Virus record (IMG/VR): IMGVR_UViG_3300047551_002407
Coordinates: 1 to 26,493 of that record
Source of the DNA: a virus
Direction: 5' to 3' (one strand)
DNA: 26,493 nt
Part shown: positions 1 through 5,081 of the stretch, piece by piece
Layout: the number at the start of each line of letters is the position of its first letter
Numbering within the stretch: the stretch's first letter is position 1
The notes under the pieces: generated by a model
Told to the model about the DNA's origin: nothing
The model's database searches: none
Seen by the model: only the letters and a program-made list of their open reading frames with translations
Program-made: the position numbers and the translations under genes

Positions 1-255
1 CTTCGCTTCCGGCCACGCAGCAGCCATATCAATGAACTCCCACAGCCGCGCATCCAAGTAGGCCGCTGCTTTCTCGGCGCTGTCTACAGGCTCCTGCTCT
101 GGCTGCGCCAGCCTCTCGCGCAGGGCGGTGCCAGCCTCAAGTAGCAAGTCTTGCGCGTACTGGTGTTTGGTTTTTGTGGTCAATTGCTTCTTCAAGCAGG
201 CATCGGCGTACTCCATAGCCTCCAGAGCCTGCTGCATTAGTTCTCTGTCAGTCAT
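1..255 (-). CDS. Partial hypothetical phage protein, C-terminus off the window
   Basis: The reading frame is open from an ATG at 255 to the window edge. The protein begins MTDRELMQQALEAMEYADAC and contains ALRERLAQPEQEPVDSAE. Short ALEALE/LAQPEPEPV-type proteins are frequent in freshwater phages and betaproteobacterial prophages, but no function is known. AAGGAG precedes the start at a suitable distance, and the ATG overlaps the stop of the next minus-strand gene upstream (ATGA). The base composition is about 58 percent GC in the first 60 bases, well above the rest of the window, which suggests recent acquisition or a module boundary. Confidence 0.7.
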   Translation of the reverse strand, partial: MTDRELMQQALEAMEYADACLKKQLTTKTKHQYAQDLLLEAGTALRERLAQPEQEPVDSAEKAAAYLDARLWEFIDMAAAWPEAK

Positions 256-440
256 GTGTTCTTCTCCTTGATTTCAGTGACTTCTTGTTTGTACCATCGC
301 ACCCTTTCGCCAAAAAATCCCTGACGTTTGGCCCACCCATAACGGGTCAGCAACACAGGTTTTAAATACGCAGGGTGTAAAATGACACGGGACTCTTGAA
401 CTTGGTAATGGCTGCTTAAGTCTTCTTCTGCCTCAGTCAT
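252..440 (-). CDS. Hypothetical phage protein, 62 aa
   Basis: It starts at the ATG at 440, which overlaps the stop of the preceding minus-strand gene (ATGA); a TTG at 467 in the same frame is less likely. The protein is mixed-charge and ends in a Lys/Glu-rich tail (EVTEIKEKNT), with an aromatic/basic middle (RYGWAKRQGFFGERVRWYK). There is no signal peptide or membrane segment. Function unknown. Its stop overlaps the next start, so it belongs to a minus-strand operon of tiny genes. Confidence 0.65.
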   Translation of the reverse strand: MTEAEEDLSSHYQVQESRVILHPAYLKPVLLTRYGWAKRQGFFGERVRWYKQEVTEIKEKNT

Positions 441-616
441 GAATCCATTCTGCCATCGGAAATACAATCAGTATAACTGGTGTTACGTTTTTCTTTGATG
501 TTTCTAAGGCATTCATTATAACCAGCTCGATATACCGTACGCAATAACTTTTCCATCTCAGGAACAAGGTTCATATTAGATCGAGCTATTTCGATCACTT
601 CGTCTTCAAAGGTCAT
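437..616 (-). CDS. Hypothetical phage protein, 59 aa
   Basis: A 59-residue frame begins MTFEDEVIEIARSNMNLVPE and ends SDGRMDS. Both ends are coupled by four-base ATGA overlaps to the neighbouring minus-strand genes (start at 616, stop at 437), which is strong evidence that it is translated even though it is short. It is likely alpha-helical, acidic at the N-terminus and basic in the middle (KEKRNT). No family recognised. Confidence 0.65.
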   Translation of the reverse strand: MTFEDEVIEIARSNMNLVPEMEKLLRTVYRAGYNECLRNIKEKRNTSYTDCISDGRMDS

Positions 617-897
617 TTGTAATCCTCTAGAAAATTGTAAAAGTTTATAGTACGATCTACACTATTTGCCCATCGATCAAATTCATTAAGAGGGCAGCTG
701 ATGTCTACAAAGAAGTCGGGGAATGCCCAGTAACGAAACCGATACAAGCGATTACCTCGCTTGGCCATAGCACCCATCTTGAAGAAGTCTCTATCAACTT
801 CAAACCCTTTACGTTTCAGTAAAGTCTTAAACTGACTTGGAGACATTCCCCATAGCCGATCTCGATCTGGTTTTTTAAAGATATACTTGAATTTCAT
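613..897 (-). CDS. Hypothetical basic phage protein, 94 aa
   Basis: Begins MKFKYIFKKPDRDRLWGMSP. It is rich in Lys, Arg and Phe, with an aromatic stretch RFRYWAFPDFFVD. The segment around residues 20-45 (SQFKTLLKRKGFEVDRDFFK) could form a small nucleic-acid binding helix pair, but this is a guess. The stop overlaps the next ATG. A weak GAGCG element precedes the start. Function unknown. Confidence 0.7.
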   Translation of the reverse strand: MKFKYIFKKPDRDRLWGMSPSQFKTLLKRKGFEVDRDFFKMGAMAKRGNRLYRFRYWAFPDFFVDISCPLNEFDRWANSVDRTINFYNFLEDYK

Positions 898-909
898 GGA
901 TTCGCTCGT

Positions 910-1131
910 TCATAAAAAATCGTAGGTTTTTTCAAAAATAGGGCCATCACAAATATACAGTTCACCATTAATACCACGCATTAGATAATCACCTGGTTTA
1001 CCTTGCTTATAGTTACCTTCCAACGTTTCGACACGAAACTCTTCATCGATACGCTTAGCATGTACGATGATAGGTCTTTTTACACAATCCATCATCCCAT
1101 CTACTTTTTCATAAGTATCATATGTTTTCAT
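910..1131 (-). CDS. PGDYG-like small phage protein, 73 aa
   Basis: The ATG at 1131 is chosen because GGAG lies 8 bases upstream; an in-frame ATG at 1170 would overlap the upstream gene deeply. The C-terminal half carries KPGDYLMRGINGELYICDG and ends PIFEKTYDFL. This matches the small phage/bacterial domain with a P-G-D-Y/W-(L/I)-(I/M)-x-G-x-x-G-E-x-Y-x-C pattern (PGDYG family), whose function is not established. It overlaps the upstream gene by 14 bases, as expected for an operon. Confidence 0.75.
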   Translation of the reverse strand: MKTYDTYEKVDGMMDCVKRPIIVHAKRIDEEFRVETLEGNYKQGKPGDYLMRGINGELYICDGPIFEKTYDFL

Positions 1132-1363
1132 TCTCAACTCCAAAATATTCTTGTAATGTCTCACTGGCACCTACGACATTATATTGAATTCCACCCACAT
1201 GAATGTCTGTAGTGTAATCTTCCAATAGATCCATACATTCCCTGATAATTAACTCGGCGAACTTTTTGACAAAGGTGGGATGAAAATCACTACCTCCATC
1301 CACCATAGTGTCGGCATATTCTTCAGCATCATAAGCAAGTTCTTGAATTCGTTCGTTCATCAT
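1118..1363 (-). CDS. Conserved small phage protein (MNERIQEL type), 81 aa
   Basis: Starts MMNERIQELAYDAEEYADTM; either of the two adjacent ATGs (1363 or 1360) could be used, with AGAGGG just upstream. It contains KFAELIIRECMDLLEDY and a C-terminal LQEYFGVE. The arrangement of an MNERIxEL start, a (K/R)FAELIxREC helix and a final hxxxFGVE is common in phage early regions; function unknown. The start overlaps the stop of the preceding gene (ATGA). Confidence 0.75.
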   Translation of the reverse strand: MMNERIQELAYDAEEYADTMVDGGSDFHPTFVKKFAELIIRECMDLLEDYTTDIHVGGIQYNVVGASETLQEYFGVENENI

Positions 1364-1545
1364 AGCCCTCTTAACACATCTTCAATTTTACGAAACTGCT
1401 CTGGTGTGATCTTCAGGAAGTTTGTCTTCCGACCTGCTGATCTGATTTGGATATCAAACCCTGCAGGAAAATTCTCTACAGTCAGCGGCAGCGGTGCTAC
1501 CTGAAACATTTGCTGTTCGATGTAGTTTTTAGAATTAATGTCCAT
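1360..1545 (-). CDS. Hypothetical phage protein, 61 aa
   Basis: Begins MDINSKNYIEQQMFQVAPLP. AAGGAA lies about 9 bases before the ATG at 1545. The C-terminus ITPEQFRKIEDVLRGL looks like a short amphipathic helix of the kind seen in many phage early proteins. It is coupled to the downstream gene by an ATGA overlap. Function unknown. Confidence 0.65.
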   Translation of the reverse strand: MDINSKNYIEQQMFQVAPLPLTVENFPAGFDIQIRSAGRKTNFLKITPEQFRKIEDVLRGL

Positions 1546-1586
1546 TATGACTATTCCTTTTACTTTGCTAGTTTTCTAAGAATGTG

Positions 1587-1757
1587 TTAGTCCCAAAATC
1601 TCGGACTCAACTCACTAACATCTAACATTTTCCTGATATCATCCTGACTCATGTATTTAAGGCAGCAAGTAAGGATGAATGAAGCATCAACCTCTTCGTC
1701 AAGTGCGAGAGAAATTGCATATTCCCTAGGATCACGCTTAAAAAGTTCTTTATCCAT
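1587..1757 (-). CDS. Hypothetical phage protein, 56 aa
   Basis: The ATG at 1757 follows AAAGGATATATC, a good ribosome site; a longer frame from 1808 would overlap the preceding gene and is not preferred. The protein begins MDKELFKRDPREYAISLALD and ends SELSPRFWD. It is mostly helical and acidic, with two adjacent cysteines (TCC). No family recognised. Confidence 0.65.
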   Translation of the reverse strand: MDKELFKRDPREYAISLALDEEVDASFILTCCLKYMSQDDIRKMLDVSELSPRFWD

Positions 1758-1767
1758 GATATATCCT

Positions 1768-1953
1768 TTAATCGTTGAGTTCGTACTGCTCGTCATACCA
1801 ATTGTCATTCAACTGATCAGCATATTGCTGAAGCAATTCGCCATTAGCAAGGTCAACCCAGCTAAAAGGAACGTTAAACTTAGCAGCAATCTGCCTAAAA
1901 CTGAGCTGACCACGCTCAATCTCTTCCATCAAGTCAATCATGATGTCTTTCAA
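1768..1953 (-). CDS. Small helix-turn-helix-like phage protein, about 61 aa
   Basis: The start is probably the TTG at 1953, which has AAGGA at correct distance; an ATG at 1941 in the same frame is the alternative. Residues about 14-40 (RGQLSFRQIAAKFNVPFSWV) read as a short helix-turn-helix (I-A-x-K-F-x-V-P-x-S-W-V), resembling compact DNA-binding motifs found in many phage early genes. It could be a small transcription factor, but DNA binding is not shown. It is the first gene after the minus-strand promoter at 1983-2011. Confidence 0.6.
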   Translation of the reverse strand: MKDIMIDLMEEIERGQLSFRQIAAKFNVPFSWVDLANGELLQQYADQLNDNWYDEQYELND

Positions 1954-1982
1954 TTGTTTTCCTTTTCAACTAACATTAGGCA

Positions 1983-2011
1983 ATTATAATACAAATCAAA
2001 TAACCTTACAA
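1983..2011 (-). promoter_or_regulatory. Minus-strand sigma70-type promoter
   Basis: On the minus strand TTGTAA (2011-2006), a 17-base spacer and TATAAT (1988-1983) form a promoter aimed at the genes from 1953 leftward. The -35 hexamer is embedded in the inverted repeat at 1999-2020, so a protein bound there would affect this promoter directly. Confidence 0.55.
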
Positions 2012-2020
2012 CCTGTAAGC
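1999..2020. repeat. Inverted repeat arm A with internal palindrome
   Basis: This 22-base arm matches the reverse complement of 2303-2324 at 20 of 22 positions. Inside it, CTTACAACCTGTAAG (2005-2019) is an imperfect dyad, the shape of an operator. It overlaps the -35 box of the leftward promoter. Confidence 0.65.
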
Positions 2021-2029
2021 ATATTTCGA

Positions 2030-2230
2030 TTACTTGAAATTTTCAGCTTTTTCATTGTCACGAAAACCAGCTGTATAATCAGCAATCTCTTTAGCTGTCA
2101 TCTCGCTAAGTTTGACCAACCTACTATTATAGGAATCACCTAAAAAGTAGTGAGGATTGTAAGGACGACGATAGTAACTATCTGCACCACCACGGTCGTA
2201 AGGACCGCCGTGCCTTTTGTTGTATTTCAT
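2030..2230 (-). CDS. Conserved phage protein (MKYN-RHGGPYDRGGADSYY type), 66 aa
   Basis: Starts MKYNKRHGGPYDRGGADSYY and continues RRPYNPHYFLGDSY, with a C-terminal MTAKEIADYTAGFRDNE. The Arg/Gly/Tyr-rich N-terminus followed by a TAxExxxYxxGF(R)D helix is a very widespread small phage protein family of unknown function. AAAGGA precedes the ATG at 2230. In-frame ATGs at 2250 and 2338 also exist, the latter with a strong ribosome site (see findings). It is the first gene after the leftward promoter at 2259-2286. Confidence 0.85.
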   Translation of the reverse strand: MKYNKRHGGPYDRGGADSYYRRPYNPHYFLGDSYNSRLVKLSEMTAKEIADYTAGFRDNEKAENFK

Positions 2231-2240
2231 GTTTTTTCCT

Positions 2241-2287
2241 TTGTTTGACATAACCACTATTATCAAGATATCTAGAAAAAGGTCAAC
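2241..2287 (-). repeat. Promoter/leader cassette, copy 1
   Basis: These 47 bases, read on the minus strand, match 12498-12544 on the plus strand at 43 of 47 positions. The match covers the -35 box, spacer, -10 box and the first bases of the transcript including GGTTATGTCAAACAA. Confidence 0.8.
2259..2286 (-). promoter_or_regulatory. Strong minus-strand early promoter
   Basis: TTGACC (2286-2281), a 16-base spacer and GATAAT (2264-2259) on the minus strand. Transcription would begin near 2252, directly upstream of the 66-aa gene. It lies inside the repeated 47-base cassette. Confidence 0.75.
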
Positions 2288-2302
2288 AGTACGCAAAAAT
2301 GA

Positions 2303-2324
2303 GCTTACAACTTGTAAGGTTATT
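2303..2324. repeat. Inverted repeat arm B with perfect palindrome
   Basis: This is the partner of 1999-2020 in opposite orientation. CTTACAACTTGTAAG (2304-2318) is a perfect 7-1-7 dyad. The two arms bracket the 66-aa gene and its promoter. Confidence 0.65.
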
Positions 2325-2417
2325 ACAATTTCGGGCATTCATAACTCCTTGATTTCTAAGGAAAAATAAAAATATATGGCTCTTGTAACCCCTTGATTTT
2401 AAACGACGTAACATCTG

Positions 2418-2445
2418 TTGACTTTATTTCTGGTCCCTTGATAAT
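2418..2445 (+). promoter_or_regulatory. Rightward early promoter
   Basis: TTGACT (2418-2423), a 16-base spacer and GATAAT (2440-2445). It is preceded by TAACATCTG, similar to the bases before the promoters at 3231 and 8582. It points at the small-gene operon starting at 2482; the start of transcription should be near 2452. Confidence 0.7.
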
Positions 2446-2481
2446 GGAATAATGGAAACAACAAAACACAAAGGAACACAG

Positions 2482-2661
2482 ATGGATCAGTTTGATCAGG
2501 TGATGCTGATCGACGATTTAGTTCAGATCGTCGCAAAGCTTCCCAAGCGTGACAACATCTTCGCAGGGAAGATCATCAAGTGGTTTGATGCGCGCGGCAG
2601 CTTGTCTGCCAAGCAAGTAGCTGTCGTTCGCGAGATCCTCTCACGTAATCAAGGAGTTTGA
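2482..2661 (+). CDS. Hypothetical early protein, 59 aa
   Basis: The ATG at 2482 follows AAAGGAACACAG. An in-frame ATG at 2452 coincides with the expected transcription start, so it is less likely. The protein begins MDQFDQVMLIDDLVQIVAKL and has a central KRDNIFAGKIIKWFDARGSL followed by a helix SAKQVAVVREILSR. It is all helical and possibly a small binding protein. No family recognised. Confidence 0.7.
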   Translation: MDQFDQVMLIDDLVQIVAKLPKRDNIFAGKIIKWFDARGSLSAKQVAVVREILSRNQGV

Positions 2662-2662
2662 G

Positions 2663-2923
2663 ATGAACATTATTTACAATAGCCCGTTTTTCAATACGTC
2701 TTCGGTTATTCCCGCTGTGGCGCTCAAGACGTATCAAAAGCGTGATGCTGCGCTTTTGAAGATGCGTGTTCTTGGTGGTATTGCTGCAGTGCCTTCTGCT
2801 GAGTTGATCAAGCTTCGCGCTAAGATGTTGGCAGCAAGACGGAAGATTGAGCGTGAGGGTTGGTATAGCCAGTCTTTTGCAGAGGTAAACGGTGTTTGGA
2901 CAGTAGTTTCAGATAACATTTAA
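2663..2923 (+). CDS. Hypothetical early protein, 86 aa
   Basis: AAGGAG lies 6-7 bases before the ATG, inside the end of the preceding gene, so the two are probably translated together. The protein begins MNIIYNSPFFNTSSVIPAVA and is basic in the middle (KLRAKMLAARRKIEREGWYS). Function unknown. Confidence 0.7.
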   Translation: MNIIYNSPFFNTSSVIPAVALKTYQKRDAALLKMRVLGGIAAVPSAELIKLRAKMLAARRKIEREGWYSQSFAEVNGVWTVVSDNI

Positions 2924-2939
2924 TTAAAAGGAAATTATC

Positions 2940-3218
2940 ATGCGCACAAAGAACTTTGTTCCTGGTCTCAAAAACAATCAGAAAATCCGTGTGATTTGTG
3001 ATGGTGTTGGTTTTGTGACCACAGTTGCTGGTGCTTTTGATATGGTGTTCACTCATCAGCGAATTGCTGTGACTGGAATCCTGACAGGTTTGGGTTGTTC
3101 AGTCAGAGGTGCTACTGCTCGTGGTGAATCGATTCCTACTGGCTTGGCTGGACGTCAGTCTGTTTACGGACCTGACAATAAGCGTATGGAAATTGATGTT
3201 CAAGTCGACTTATTGTGA
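2940..3218 (+). CDS. Hypothetical early protein, 92 aa
   Basis: AAAAGGAAATTATC precedes the ATG. The sequence is rich in Gly, Val and Thr with alternating hydrophobic residues (KIRVICDGVGFVTTVAGAF), which predicts a beta-strand fold. It begins MRTKNFVPGLKNNQKIRVIC and ends MEIDVQVDLL. It is the last gene before the next promoter. Function unknown. Confidence 0.7.
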   Translation: MRTKNFVPGLKNNQKIRVICDGVGFVTTVAGAFDMVFTHQRIAVTGILTGLGCSVRGATARGESIPTGLAGRQSVYGPDNKRMEIDVQVDLL

Positions 3219-3230
3219 TTTCGTAACATG

Positions 3231-3259
3231 TTGACCAACACTCGGTTTTCCTATATAAT
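3231..3259 (+). promoter_or_regulatory. Near-consensus early promoter
   Basis: TTGACC (3231-3236), a 17-base spacer and TATAAT (3254-3259), preceded by TAACATG. This is the closest match to the sigma70 consensus in the window and drives the gene at 3284 and those following. Confidence 0.8.
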
Positions 3260-3283
3260 TAGTTTTTCAACTGAGGAATGCAA

Positions 3284-3460
3284 ATGAAAGAAATCAACGA
3301 TTTTATCAACGGTCTCCTGCAAATCATCGCTGCAGAGTCTATCGAAGACGAAATCAACTATCGTTACAACCTGATGATGGAACAGTGGTTAGACGAGTGT
3401 GATACTTACAGCGCATGGTCTCGTGACCGTGAAGCTGAAATTTTTGCTGACTTTCATTGA
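3284..3460 (+). CDS. Hypothetical acidic early protein, 58 aa
   Basis: Two in-frame ATGs (3278, 3284) exist; GAGGA sits at the right distance only for 3284. The protein begins MKEINDFINGLLQIIAAESI and is strongly acidic and helical, with EQWLDECDTYSAWSRDREAE near the C-terminus. It is the first gene of a promoter-proximal operon. Function unknown; small acidic phage proteins in this position often modify host functions, but nothing here proves that. Confidence 0.7.
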   Translation: MKEINDFINGLLQIIAAESIEDEINYRYNLMMEQWLDECDTYSAWSRDREAEIFADFH

Positions 3461-3476
3461 TTGAGGGGATAGAGAG

Positions 3477-3680
3477 ATGGCTTGGGTAAAAGACGGTGAG
3501 CATGTTGTTGCACGCTACATGGGCGAGATTGTTTCAGGTGTTGTTGAGTCTAGCCGTGTTAAGTACGGTGGTAAGGTTCAGTACACTGTTAATTTGGATG
3601 CCCCTGTAATGTTAAGGTGGCGCAGCGAGCCAACATCCCGTTTGTTGATTGATTCACAAGAACTAGTAACAGGAGTTTAA
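3477..3680 (+). CDS. Small beta-rich phage protein, 67 aa
   Basis: GAGGGG lies upstream of the ATG. The protein MAWVKDGEHVVARYMGEIVS alternates hydrophobic and polar residues with conserved-looking glycines (SGVVESSRVKYGGKVQYTV), suggesting an SH3/KOW-like small barrel. Proteins of this kind occur in many large phages; function unknown. Confidence 0.75.
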   Translation: MAWVKDGEHVVARYMGEIVSGVVESSRVKYGGKVQYTVNLDAPVMLRWRSEPTSRLLIDSQELVTGV

Positions 3681-3682
3681 TT

Positions 3683-3898
3683 ATGCCTTCAATGAGCTAC
3701 TGCATGTACGAGAACACTGCTGGTGAGATGGCACAGTGTTTGAATCGTCTCGAGGAAAATCTGGACAATGATCAGTTTCTTGAGAAGATGTCAGAGTATG
3801 AACGTGATGGAATCATGGAACTGATGAGACTTGCAAAGCTCTTTACTCGTCATGCAAGCTTTTTGAATCGCTTGTATTACGATAAACATCTGGAGTAA
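3683..3898 (+). CDS. Conserved small phage protein (MSYCxxENT type), 71 aa
   Basis: GGAG precedes the ATG by 7 bases. It begins MPSMSYCMYENTAGEMAQCL, a pattern (MSYCxFENT...) seen in a widespread family of small phage proteins, followed by an acidic helix and a C-terminal MELMRLAKLFTRHASFLNRL. The function of the family is unknown. Two cysteines are present. Confidence 0.75.
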   Translation: MPSMSYCMYENTAGEMAQCLNRLEENLDNDQFLEKMSEYERDGIMELMRLAKLFTRHASFLNRLYYDKHLE

Positions 3899-3901
3899 CC
3901 T

Positions 3902-4195
3902 ATGAAGAGAGCTCTGCAAACCAATAAACTTAGAGGAAATTATATGCGCGTAATGCATGATTATGGTCTTGTACGGATCGTTAGAGATGGTGATCCTTTT
4001 GTTACTTCGTTTGACATTAAAGTTCAAGTGAAGGAGAATGATCAATGGGTACTGTATCACGGATTCAATACATTGAGCGATGACTACGCATATACGAATG
4101 CTCGCGAAGCTGCAGGCCGTGCAATTAAAAGTATTGCTGCAGCTAAAGCTAGCGAACTACCTGGAGTAAACTATGAAGATTGTAGTGCCAGTTAA
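3902..4195 (+). CDS. Hypothetical phage protein, 97 aa
   Basis: Two starts are credible: the ATG at 3902 with GGAG six bases upstream, and the in-frame ATG at 3944 with GAGGAAA. From 3944 the protein begins MRVMHDYGLVRIVRDGDPFV, which looks like the conserved part. The C-terminus AREAAGRAIKSIAAAKASEL is a basic helix. The middle (TSFDIKVQVKENDQWVLYHG) predicts beta strands. Function unknown. The 3' end overlaps the next small gene. Confidence 0.7.
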   Translation: MKRALQTNKLRGNYMRVMHDYGLVRIVRDGDPFVTSFDIKVQVKENDQWVLYHGFNTLSDDYAYTNAREAAGRAIKSIAAAKASELPGVNYEDCSAS

Positions 4196-4316
4196 ACGAC
4201 TTAAGCGTCGTGCAATTGAATTGTATCACGCTGATAGTCCGTTTAGACAAAAGAAAGTCCCTCTTAAAACTCTATATAAGCGTAATCCTAAACACAAATC
4301 AAAGGAAAACCTATGA
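4173..4316 (+). CDS. Small basic protein, 47 aa
   Basis: This short frame has GGAG six bases before its ATG and ends in a TGA that overlaps the next ATG (ATGA). The protein begins MKIVVPVKRLKRRAIELYHA and is very basic, with Lys/Arg throughout (LYKRNPKHKSKENL). It could bind nucleic acid. It overlaps the previous gene by 23 bases. No family recognised. Confidence 0.65.
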   Translation: MKIVVPVKRLKRRAIELYHADSPFRQKKVPLKTLYKRNPKHKSKENL

Positions 4317-4780
4317 GTATGTTTATATTCGATATCCACAACAGAGGATCTTTTGTTGAATCTATTGGTGTTGAGAGTGAGACTGAAAAGCAGGCAGTTG
4401 ATTGTGCTCGCAAGGAATTTCCTCAAAATACAATCACGTTTATTCGTAAGATCAACAAGCAATTTCAGGTCGTTGAGACAGAAGATAAGTTTGCGTACAA
4501 TTTTGCTCGTTTCAAGCGTATCCAGAATGATTACGGATTCAAATCAGTGTGGTCAAAATACGATGTAGATAACATCGATGACCTTGCTCCTTTCACGTTT
4601 AATAGGATCGAGCTTGACCATGTTCCAACAGCTCATACTAAAATTCCTCTAGAGAATCACACTTGGTTAGAGATTTGGTCTGTTGTCGATAAGTTGATTA
4701 GTGAGTATGATCCTGGACATCCCTACATTGAAGGGTTTAGGGTTTCTAAAAATACACTTTATGTTACTACAGGAAGCTAA
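4313..4780 (+). CDS. Hypothetical phage protein, 155 aa
   Basis: AAAGGAAAACCT precedes the ATG. The protein begins MSMFIFDIHNRGSFVESIGV; the first 55 residues look like a small alpha/beta domain (VESETEKQAVDCARKEFPQN), followed by a more variable region. No motif of a known enzyme is visible and there is no signal or membrane segment. It is likely cytoplasmic; function unknown. Confidence 0.7.
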   Translation: MSMFIFDIHNRGSFVESIGVESETEKQAVDCARKEFPQNTITFIRKINKQFQVVETEDKFAYNFARFKRIQNDYGFKSVWSKYDVDNIDDLAPFTFNRIELDHVPTAHTKIPLENHTWLEIWSVVDKLISEYDPGHPYIEGFRVSKNTLYVTTGS

Positions 4781-4784
4781 TAAC

Positions 4785-5081
4785 ATGGAAACAGTGAGAA
4801 GTTACTACAGTACTGCAAATCAAGATGAGCAAGCTACGTTTAGAGATTGGTTGGCTGGTCTACTTAAGACCAACGACGTTAAAGTTGTATTCACTAAGAG
4901 CGATGGTTCAGAGCGTGAGATGTCATGCACTCTAAGAGAGTCTGCAATTGTTAAGTATGAGAAAAAGACAGAAAGAACAAAGGCTAAGTCTAATGATACA
5001 ATCTCAGTTTGGGATTTAGATAAGGCAAGTTGGAGATCATTTCGTTACGATTCGATTAAGACTATCAAATTCGACCTATGA
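4785..5081 (+). CDS. WYL_2/Sm-like SH3-barrel protein (DUF2693-like), 98 aa
   Basis: It starts at the ATG at 4785 after GGAAGC. The order of motifs is FRDWLAGLLKTNDVKVVFTK, then DGSEREMSCTLRES, then VWDLDKASWRSFRYDSI. This is the signature of the small SH3-barrel family in T4-like phages (Pfam WYL_2, formerly DUF2693): F-R-x-W-L, V-x-F-T-K-x-D-G-x-x-R-x-M-x-C-T-L, W-D-x-(D/E)-x-x-x-W-R-S-F-R-x-D-S-I. The family may bind nucleic acid or a small ligand, but its role is not settled. The stop overlaps the next ATG. Confidence 0.85.
   Translation: METVRSYYSTANQDEQATFRDWLAGLLKTNDVKVVFTKSDGSEREMSCTLRESAIVKYEKKTERTKAKSNDTISVWDLDKASWRSFRYDSIKTIKFDL

Noticed and set aside
1651-1989. Plus-strand 112-codon hydrophobic frame
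   Set aside because: Antisense to two coupled minus-strand genes with good ribosome sites; no plus-strand promoter or start site signal.
2303-2324. CRISPR-like repeat
   Set aside because: Only two copies, in opposite orientation, 280 bases apart, with no spacers; better read as operators.
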